From assembly GCA_031431195.1 (NCBI GenBank), contig JANPCU010000185.1, positions 1 through 6,863 on the forward strand: a stretch of DNA of 6,863 nucleotides, read 5' to 3'. Made by a program: the position numbers and the translations under genes. The notes under the pieces are model-generated. The model did no database searches. It had not been told where the DNA came from and saw nothing but the letters and a program-made list of their open reading frames with translations. Shown piece by piece: positions 1 through 5,081 of the stretch; position 1 is the first letter of the stretch, and the number at the start of each line of letters is the position of its first letter. Origin of the DNA: TH-plancto1 sp031431195. GTDB lineage: Bacteria > Planctomycetota > Planctomycetia > Planctomycetales > Planctomycetaceae.

Positions 1-820
1 GCGACCATTCGGTGACTGAACTGTTATGACGAAAGAAGGCGGCGCTGCAGTTGTCGACAGCTGCCTTGACCCGCGTGTCATAGGCCGAAAGAAAGATCGT
101 CCCCTGGCCCCCGAGCGAGTGGCCCATCGCTCCGATACGGTCCTTGTCGACCACATCGAGCGTCTCCAGCGCATCGATCGCAATCGAATGCTCATATGTG
201 AACTTGCCGACAGCTGTCCATTCGGGGTGTTTCTGGTGGAAGCGGGTGGTGTCGTAGGCTCCTTCGGGGGGAATGCGGCGGCCCGAGACGAAATGCTCGG
301 GGGCGATGACGACATACCCGCGCTGCACGAGATGGTGCAGGTGGGCCTTGGTGGCGTCGTCGACGAGTCCAGCGGCTTGCTCGATGCCTTTCGGGAAGGT
401 TCCGTGCATGACCACAATGGCGGGGAGTATTTCGGTGCTCTCCGGTTGCCGTTTCGGGATGGCGAGGTAGGCATGCGCTCGCTCATCGGCCTCGACGGCG
501 TAGCTGATCAGCTGTCGGGTGTAACCTTCTGCGACTTCGACCGTCTCGTGGACCTGGACATCAAGCGGCGGCTTAGCGGGCTTGTGTGGATCGCGGATCA
601 GATCGAGGAACCGCTGGTGGAGTACCTCGCGGTGCTGGGCCCAGTCCTCGGGAGTCTTGATCCCGGTAGTGAGGTCATCCCACGACGAGACGATCTCCGG
701 TGGGTCGGAGCGAGGCCGGACTGGCTCATCGGCGAGAACCGTGCTGGCCGCGATTCCGAGCAACAGCCAGCCTGCAATACTGAGCCCCATTGGTCGACAA
801 TCGAACGGCATCGTCTTCAT
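1..820 (-). CDS. Secreted alpha/beta hydrolase (acetylxylan esterase / dienelactone hydrolase-like), 3' end missing
   Basis: This partial gene runs off the left edge; 273 residues are visible. Residues 1-30 form a signal peptide with a hydrophobic core (GWLLLGIAASTVLA) and likely cleavage after Ala30, so the enzyme acts outside the cytoplasm. An HG pair at 139-140 after a beta strand (AIVVMHG) fits the oxyanion region. GYVVIAPEH (168-176) is a typical second strand, and GHSLGG (233-238) is the nucleophile elbow with Ser235. The DRIGAMGHS context resembles planctomycete alpha/beta hydrolases of the acetylxylan esterase or Abhydrolase_7 type. The catalytic Asp and His would lie beyond the window. 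The substrate cannot be assigned; an ester of a polysaccharide or small molecule is the likeliest class. The ATG overlaps the stop of the upstream nuclease gene (ATGA), with AGGA 8 nt upstream, so translation is probably coupled. ATG codons at residues 4 and 11 are alternative starts that would keep the signal peptide. Confidence 0.88.
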   Translation of the reverse strand, partial: MKTMPFDCRPMGLSIAGWLLLGIAASTVLADEPVRPRSDPPEIVSSWDDLTTGIKTPEDWAQHREVLHQRFLDLIRDPHKPAKPPLDVQVHETVEVAEGYTRQLISYAVEADERAHAYLAIPKRQPESTEILPAIVVMHGTFPKGIEQAAGLVDDATKAHLHHLVQRGYVVIAPEHFVSGRRIPPEGAYDTTRFHQKHPEWTAVGKFTYEHSIAIDALETLDVVDKDRIGAMGHSLGGQGTIFLSAYDTRVKAAVDNCSAAFFRHNSSVTEWS

Positions 821-2007
821 CGCGAACGTCCTGTCTTCGGGGATTTCTTCTGGGCGGGAAGCTTCTTCTTGATGGTTCGCTCCCTCTGCACGGGGCGTTT
901 CTTGGCGGTGACCTTCTTCCTCGCGGGTGGCAATGCCTCTCGCTCACTCGCCGCCTGTGATGCGATCTGCGACTCCGCCAGTTGATAGAACTCATGCAGC
1001 TTGGCTTCCAGCAGCCTTTTATCCGGCATACGGGTCTGATATTCCGCCACGAGAGCGGGCGACATCGACCGGTTGAGGGCATACTCCACCACCTCGTGGT
1101 CCTGCGTGGCACAGAGCAACACACCGACGGACGGTCGCTCGTGTGGCTTCTTGATCTTTCGATCGAGTGCTTCCAGGTAGAACTCCAACTTGCCGAGGTA
1201 CTCGGGCTGGAACTCGTCGATCTTGAGTTCAATGGCCACCAGGCAATTCAGGGCCCGGTTGAAGAACAGCAGGTCGAGAGCGAAATCTTTCTTGCCCACC
1301 TGCAACGGGTACTCGCTTCCGACGTAGCAAAAGTCTCGCCCGAGCTCGATGAGAAACCGCTTCAGCTTGTCGATCAAGCCCCGCTGCAAGTCGGCCTCGG
1401 AGTGGCCTGGGGCCAAGTCGAGAAACTCGACGAGATAGCTGTCTTTGAAGACCCCCACGGCTTCTGGGTGTAATTCTGTCAACAGTGTTGACAGTTTTGG
1501 CGGAGAGAGGATTGTTCGCTCGAAAAGTGCTCCGGAGAGTTGGCGCTGAAGCTCTCGGTGGGGCCAGCGTTCACGGTGACAGAGACGAAGGTAGAACTCC
1601 CGTTCCTCATCGCGTTTGCAACGGCTCATGATGAGCAAGTTGTGGCTCCAGGACAATTCTGTCACCAGTGGTGACAGTTTTGGCTGGTCGCGATACGTCT
1701 CGTAAAACTGGCTCATTCTCCAGAGATTTCTGGCGGAGTAACCGGTCACTCCGGGATACCGGCGCTGGATTGTGGCGGCCAAGTCCTCGACTGTTCCTTC
1801 GCCCCAGCCATCACGAGAAATCTTCTGCGTCAGGTACTCACCGATGCTCCAGTAGAGCTCGATGAGTGTCGTGTTGACCGCCGCCACCGCTCGGGACCGT
1901 GCAGCCTGAATCAGCCCGAGGACTGTATGGAAGTCGGGAGGCGGCGGAGCCTTGGGCACTTTCGAAAGAGCGAGGCTGCGGTGAGGAGAACTCTTCTTCG
2001 CGGGCAT
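817..2007 (-). CDS. YhcG-like DUF1016 PDDEXK nuclease domain protein
   Basis: The product is 396 residues from the chosen ATG. The N-terminal DUF1016_N helical domain (about 26-176) includes a VNTTLIELYWSIG stretch and an ELSWSHNLLIMSRC stretch typical of the family. The C-terminal nuclease domain (about 190-345) has FALDLLFF with Asp245 and IELK with Glu260 and Lys262, matching the D...ExK core, followed by the family's EYLGKLEFYLEALD. An intact active site suggests a working DNA endonuclease. Known relatives include E. coli YhcG and genes in defence or DNA-processing settings, but the target here is unknown. The last 37 residues hold 16 Lys/Arg and one Asp/Glu, an atypical basic tail that may bind nucleic acid. 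The frame stays open upstream to an ATG at 2079, but that extension would encode the terminator hairpin of the preceding gene, so 2007 is preferred; 2034 is another option. Two 30-bp dyad repeats lie inside the gene. The hydrolase gene overlaps its stop by 4 nt. Confidence 0.93.
   Translation of the reverse strand: MPAKKSSPHRSLALSKVPKAPPPPDFHTVLGLIQAARSRAVAAVNTTLIELYWSIGEYLTQKISRDGWGEGTVEDLAATIQRRYPGVTGYSARNLWRMSQFYETYRDQPKLSPLVTELSWSHNLLIMSRCKRDEEREFYLRLCHRERWPHRELQRQLSGALFERTILSPPKLSTLLTELHPEAVGVFKDSYLVEFLDLAPGHSEADLQRGLIDKLKRFLIELGRDFCYVGSEYPLQVGKKDFALDLLFFNRALNCLVAIELKIDEFQPEYLGKLEFYLEALDRKIKKPHERPSVGVLLCATQDHEVVEYALNRSMSPALVAEYQTRMPDKRLLEAKLHEFYQLAESQIASQAASEREALPPARKKVTAKKRPVQRERTIKKKLPAQKKSPKTGRSR
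1472..1501 (-). repeat. In-frame 30-bp repeat, copy B, containing a 19-bp perfect dyad
   Basis: Positions 1476-1494 read CTGTCAACAGTGTTGACAG on the plus strand, with 9-bp arms around a single centre base at 1485. The flanks AATT and TTTTGGC are shared with the copy at 1655-1684. On the coding strand it encodes PKLSTLLTEL of the nuclease. It matches the other copy at 28 of 30 bases. Confidence 0.85.
1655..1684 (-). repeat. In-frame 30-bp repeat, copy A, containing a 19-bp perfect dyad
   Basis: Positions 1659-1677 read CTGTCACCAGTGGTGACAG on the plus strand, again with perfect 9-bp arms, centred at 1668. It lies exactly 183 bp (61 codons) from the other copy and encodes PKLSPLVTEL. The two differences from copy B occupy mirror-symmetric positions in the dyad, so base pairing is kept in both copies. 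Confidence 0.85.
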
Positions 2008-2016
2008 GGATCGAAA

Positions 2017-2020
2017 TCCC
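2017..2020 (-). promoter_or_regulatory. Candidate ribosome binding site for the nuclease gene
   Basis: GGGA on the minus strand sits 9 nt before the ATG at 2007. The upstream ATGs at 2034 and 2079 have no comparable purine-rich motif in front of them, and the one at 2079 lies before the terminator hairpin. The motif is short, so it supports the start choice only modestly. Confidence 0.35.
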
Positions 2021-2040
2021 GGTGAAATCGACATCACACG

Positions 2041-2068
2041 AAAAAACCCAGAGGTTGCAACCTCTGGG
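2041..2068 (-). terminator. Intrinsic terminator of the DUF1501 gene
   Basis: Bases 2047-2068 form a 22-bp perfect palindrome. As RNA it folds to a 9-bp stem (CCCAGAGGT with ACCTCTGGG) and a 4-nt TGCA loop. On the minus strand it is followed directly by six T (2046-2041), the classic Rho-independent layout. It lies about 30 nt after the DUF1501 stop. On the plus strand only CTTTG follows the stem, so activity in that direction would be weak. The nuclease start must lie beyond it. Confidence 0.88.
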
Positions 2069-2097
2069 CTTTGACTCATGATAACCAGCGAGTGTCA

Positions 2098-3399
2098 TTA
2101 CACCAGTTCCGCAATCGGACGGCGGTAGTCGAGGATGTACTGCGGACGACCGGCGGTGTCAAAGAGCTGGGTCGTTTCCACGTCGATACCGAGCTGGTGG
2201 TAGACGGTCGCGAAGACTTCCTGGATATGGACCGGGCGATCGTCGGGGCGTTCGCCGTTGCGATTCGTCGAGCCGATCACCTGACCGGTCTTGAGGCCGC
2301 CACCCGCCATGAAGAAGAACGAGGCCTGTGGCCAGTGGTCGCGGCCCGCAGTCCCGTTGATGCGCGGAGTGCGGCCGAACTCACCCGACATCAGAATGAT
2401 TGTACTGTCGAGCATCCCGTGATGCTCCAGATCTTCGATCAACGCACTGAGCGCGCGATCAAGAGGTGGCAACTGCTTCCGCATCGACTCAAAGTTCTGG
2501 CCGTGGGTGTCCCAGCCACCCCATGAGAGAGCCACGCTGCGGCACCCGGCCTGGACCAGCTTGCGGGCAAGCAGGAACCGCTCGTTGTCGCGGTTCTTCT
2601 TGATCCCGTAGCGTTCCAGCAGCTCGGGCGATTCCTTGGAGGTATCCAGCGCCGCCGACACATGGCCGGAGGTGATTAGCGATACGGCCCGCTGCTCGAA
2701 GCTGTCGAGGGCGTCCATCATCCCTTTGGCATCGGTCTCAGCACGGAAGCGATCAAACCCAGCCAGCAGTTCATTCCGCTCGGTGAACCGCGACTCGGCC
2801 ACCATCTTGTTGAGGGTCAGGTTCTGCTTGGCGGCTCCGTCCGGGCGGAACGGCATGTGCATCGGCCCAAGGTATCCCGACTTGCCCCAGTTGTTGAGGT
2901 CGACCGAGGTCGGCGCGGTGCCTTTCACAGTCGTTACAGCCGGTCCGCACAGCTTCGACAGCACCGACCCGACACCGGGGCGACCGCCGAGGCTCTTCAG
3001 ATCGCGCTCTGACCAGCCAGAGTCAGACTGCCGCGAATCGTGTTCGTTGTTGACGCCCGTGGTCGATCGCACGATCACTGTCTTGTCGGCGACCGAGGCC
3101 AGCATCGGCAGCAGTTCGCAAATCTCCATCCCGGCGACCTTGGTCGCGATGGGCAGGAACTCGCCCCGGAATTCCTTCGGAGCCAGCGGCTTCAAGTCGA
3201 AGGTGTCCATGTGGGTCGGCCCACCGGGCAGGTAGATATTGATGATCGAGCGGCCCGTCGCCTGGGCCCCCGCTGCGGCTTCCGCCCGCAGCAGTCCCGG
3301 CAACGACAGCCCCGCGATGCCCGTGGCCCCGACCTTCAGGAAATCGCGACGAGACACCCCATCACAAAATCGCTGTGCTGTACCCGTGAAACCAAACAT
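2098..3399 (-). CDS. Tat-exported DUF1501 family protein
   Basis: This 433-residue protein belongs to the DUF1501 (PF07394) family, which is related to the alkaline phosphatase/sulfatase fold and greatly expanded in planctomycetes; its biochemical role is not established. The twin-arginine motif SRRDFLKVG (16-24), with a hydrophobic stretch and Ala-rich region up to about residue 46, predicts export of the folded protein. Family landmarks are YLPGGPTHMDTFD (56-68), WGGWDTHGQNFE (293-304), GEFGRTPR (339-346), GRDHWP (352-357) and GGGLKTGQVIGSTN (366-379). These Asp, Glu and His residues are candidate metal ligands by analogy with the fold. Length is normal and no frame break is seen. GGAG (3407-3410) lies 7 nt before the ATG. 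In planctomycetes such genes usually follow a DUF1549/DUF1553 cytochrome-like gene. Here the upstream neighbour is a barrel protein 206 bp away, and a terminator follows, so it appears to be transcribed alone. Confidence 0.95.
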   Translation of the reverse strand: MFGFTGTAQRFCDGVSRRDFLKVGATGIAGLSLPGLLRAEAAAGAQATGRSIINIYLPGGPTHMDTFDLKPLAPKEFRGEFLPIATKVAGMEICELLPMLASVADKTVIVRSTTGVNNEHDSRQSDSGWSERDLKSLGGRPGVGSVLSKLCGPAVTTVKGTAPTSVDLNNWGKSGYLGPMHMPFRPDGAAKQNLTLNKMVAESRFTERNELLAGFDRFRAETDAKGMMDALDSFEQRAVSLITSGHVSAALDTSKESPELLERYGIKKNRDNERFLLARKLVQAGCRSVALSWGGWDTHGQNFESMRKQLPPLDRALSALIEDLEHHGMLDSTIILMSGEFGRTPRINGTAGRDHWPQASFFFMAGGGLKTGQVIGSTNRNGERPDDRPVHIQEVFATVYHQLGIDVETTQLFDTAGRPQYILDYRRPIAELV

Positions 3400-3445
3400 C
3401 GGAGCACTCCGCAGAAAGTGGGAATCGGACTATTGAACATCGATT

Positions 3446-3460
3446 GACTCAGATTGAGTC
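3446..3460. promoter_or_regulatory. Small dyad in the DUF1501 leader, possible operator
   Basis: GACTCA and TGAGTC form 6-bp inverted arms around GAT. The dyad lies just downstream of the proposed -10 box and about 47 bp upstream of the ATG, where a repressor could bind. A motif of this size can occur by chance. Confidence 0.2.
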
Positions 3461-3475
3461 CCTCTCCACGCCCAC

Positions 3476-3505
3476 ATACTACATCGGATCAGAGAGACAT
3501 ATCAA
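3476..3505 (-). promoter_or_regulatory. Candidate sigma70-like promoter for the DUF1501 gene
   Basis: On the minus strand TTGATA (3505-3500) and TAGTAT (3481-3476) are separated by 18 bp. They match the -35 and -10 consensus at 5 of 6 and 4 of 6 bases. Transcription would start near 3468, giving a leader of about 70 nt. Planctomycete promoters are poorly characterised, so this rests on consensus similarity and position only. Confidence 0.35.
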
Positions 3506-3605
3506 TCCAATTTGATTGAAGATTGTCCGCTCGGTCCCAGGGCGGCTTACCCAGTGATCTGTGCCAGTGCAAGCCATGCGAGTCGCGGAGCGACAGCGCC
3601 TGCGT

Positions 3606-4838
3606 TCAGAACGAGAGAACCACTCGAAGAACAGCTGTGGCTGGCAAAGTTGTAAACGTCCCTGGCGTCGACAGGTATTCCACCTTCCGGGAGAACACAT
3701 AGCCCCCTTCGAACTGCCAATTCAGCGCTCCAGGCTGTTTGTGTTCGATCCCGGCCAGCAATTGAAAATCGCGGAGGGTGGCGACATCATCGGCACCACT
3801 TGCGCGCCGCACAGCCCAGGATCCACCGCCGAGTTCGCCGGTCAGATAGACCCACCGCTCTCGGCTCTCATCGTGAGTGTAGCGATACGCTGCTTTGGGT
3901 TTCGGGAACATGATGTCGTATTTCACATCTTCACTCGGGGTATACACCAAGCCCGCAGCGGGGAGTGCGACGATGTCCTTTCGACCGAGATAGATGAACC
4001 CGCCAGCCAACTGCAATTCGGGTGACCAGCGGTAGAACACGAGCCCTCGCCCGACCATCCGAAACGCATTTTTGGTCGCTTTGAGATCGCTGTACATGCT
4101 GGGAATCAAGGCGGCTTGCACCGTCCAGCGGTCGTTCAATGGCAAATAAACCGTTGTGTCCAGAGAGAAGTCATACAGTGCAGGCGGCAAATCGGTCGCC
4201 GTCGGACCGTCGAGTGAGTGCAATCCGACTCGTGGCGAGACAAACAGGAATGGCCATCTCGCGAACTTGAGGGTTCCCTTCAGATCCAAACTGGTGATCC
4301 CGAGTCCCTGATCGGTGGTCGGCAACGTCTGAGTGGTGAGAACGGTTTTGTACCATTCGACCCACGGCTGGTCTTCGAGTGGCACTGCTTCGTCGGGTCG
4401 GTGGACGCTCGCCCCGCGCCAATCCCCTTCTTGATCTGGCTCTTCGGGATTGAGGCCGAGCGGGTCTTCGCCTTCATAAGCGGAGTTGTCGAGCGGGTAC
4501 TGGACCGGAACTGTTTCCCGAAATCGACTTGAGGAGAACTGCTCGGAAGCGTCCCAGGCTCCGGAGCCGAGATCGCTGGAGGACTGGGATTCATCTCCCA
4601 CCTCCTCGGCGTTCAGCTGTGTCATGCCCGACATTGACTCGATTGCCTCCTCAGTCGCAGCTGCGCGAGGAAAGAACAAATACGTGTCTGGCTCGTCGAG
4701 ATCGGCGGGAGGTGCCGCTTCGCTGGCCGGAATGTCGACGGTTTCCCCTCCGGAATCCTGGGCCTGGCCCCGGTTCGGTTCGATGAATCCGACTCCCACA
4801 AGGAGTAGGATTGCGAGTGTAACCTGTTTTTGAACCAC
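3606..4838 (-). CDS. Outer-membrane beta-barrel protein, DUF6268-like
   Basis: From the chosen GTG start the product is 410 residues. MVQKQ followed by a hydrophobic core (VTLAILLLVGVGF, 6-18) and GQA gives a signal peptide with likely cleavage near residue 26. A long acidic, Ser/Pro-rich segment (about 28-155) looks disordered. From about 155 to the end, alternating strands follow, including LYDFSLDTTVYLPL, GRGLVFYRWSPELQLAGGFIYLG and LPAAGLVYTPSEDVKYDIMF. The last strand ends in RVVLSF, with a C-terminal Phe as expected for outer-membrane barrels. FPKPKAAY (311-318) and the strand order resemble the DUF6268 barrels common in planctomycetes. The role is unknown; transport or a structural envelope function is possible. 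The frame is open to a GTG at 4916, but that would place about 30 polar residues before the signal core. A GTG at 4862 is another alternative. No clear terminator follows the gene. Confidence 0.83.
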   Translation of the reverse strand: MVQKQVTLAILLLVGVGFIEPNRGQAQDSGGETVDIPASEAAPPADLDEPDTYLFFPRAAATEEAIESMSGMTQLNAEEVGDESQSSSDLGSGAWDASEQFSSSRFRETVPVQYPLDNSAYEGEDPLGLNPEEPDQEGDWRGASVHRPDEAVPLEDQPWVEWYKTVLTTQTLPTTDQGLGITSLDLKGTLKFARWPFLFVSPRVGLHSLDGPTATDLPPALYDFSLDTTVYLPLNDRWTVQAALIPSMYSDLKATKNAFRMVGRGLVFYRWSPELQLAGGFIYLGRKDIVALPAAGLVYTPSEDVKYDIMFPKPKAAYRYTHDESRERWVYLTGELGGGSWAVRRASGADDVATLRDFQLLAGIEHKQPGALNWQFEGGYVFSRKVEYLSTPGTFTTLPATAVLRVVLSF

Positions 4839-4906
4839 GAGTTGCGCCTGGCTATTGGGCACCAGAGAAGGGGCGATTCCGGCGGAATCACCCTCCTGCG
4901 TTAGTC

Positions 4907-4936
4907 GGGATAGCACTCAGGCAATCTGGGGGTCAA
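4907..4936 (-). promoter_or_regulatory. Weak candidate promoter for the barrel gene
   Basis: On the minus strand TTGACC (4936-4931) and TATCCC (4912-4907) are 18 bp apart, with an extended TGC just before the -10. If used, transcription would begin near 4900, which would rule out the GTG at 4916 and favour the later starts at 4862 or 4838. The -10 is poor. Confidence 0.25.
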
Positions 4937-4982
4937 TAGGCAAATTCGTGAAATCTTTCGGTGCTTCAACCGTCAATTCCTC

Positions 4983-5011
4983 TTGAATCTGCGTAATCAG
5001 GGGCGTAGTCT
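4983..5011 (+). promoter_or_regulatory. Weak candidate promoter for the propeller gene
   Basis: TTGAAT (4983-4988) and TAGTCT (5006-5011) are spaced by 17 bp. Only 4 and 3 of 6 bases match the consensus, so the support is mainly the spacing. The predicted start, near 5018, would coincide with the foot of the hairpin at 5020. Confidence 0.2.
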
Positions 5012-5019
5012 GGCACCCT

Positions 5020-5053
5020 GACCGTCACTCCTTCATTCGAAGGAGTGACGGTC
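5020..5053 (+). promoter_or_regulatory. Perfect 15-bp stem hairpin upstream of the propeller gene
   Basis: ACCGTCACTCCTTC (5021-5034) pairs perfectly with GAAGGAGTGACGGT (5039-5052) across an ATTC loop, and G5020 with C5053 adds a fifteenth pair. No T-run follows on either strand, so it is not a standard terminator. It ends 28 nt before the ATG at 5082 and leaves the proposed GGAG ribosome site (5069-5072) free. It could be a 5' mRNA-stabilising stem, an operator dyad serving the divergent genes, or a remnant of a small repeat. The structure is certain in sequence; the function is inferred. Confidence 0.6.
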
Positions 5054-5081
5054 GCTCGCTCAAATTCCGGAGTCTGGAAGT

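Noticed and set aside
26..985. Plus-strand open frame of 319 codons
   Set aside because: It is antisense to the hydrolase, which has a signal peptide, GHSLGG motif and coupled start. The plus-strand translation shows no family features and extends across into the nuclease gene.
982..1473. Plus-strand open frame of 163 codons
   Set aside because: It lies wholly antisense to the PDDEXK domain of the nuclease and is explained by codon bias on the other strand.
1624..1636. 13-bp palindrome GCTCATGATGAGC near the nuclease dyad
   Set aside because: It has only 6-bp arms, encodes ordinary conserved family residues, and is not repeated elsewhere in the window.
817..2007. A complete defence system built on the nuclease
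   Set aside because: No methylase, helicase, ATPase, integrase or toxin partner is present nearby. The neighbours are envelope proteins, so only a single nuclease can be supported.
2636..3447. Two overlapping plus-strand frames opposite the DUF1501 gene
   Set aside because: The opposite strand carries clear DUF1501 motifs across the same bases; these frames have no start signals or family resemblance.
3578..3599. Possible terminator after the barrel gene (GTCGC and GCGAC arms around GGA)
   Set aside because: The stem is only 5 perfect pairs with a bulged extension, and no T-run follows on the minus strand.
3561..4025. Plus-strand frame of 154 codons at the end of the barrel gene
   Set aside because: It is antisense to the best barrel strands, and its amino acid pattern is irregular and Arg-rich at the start.
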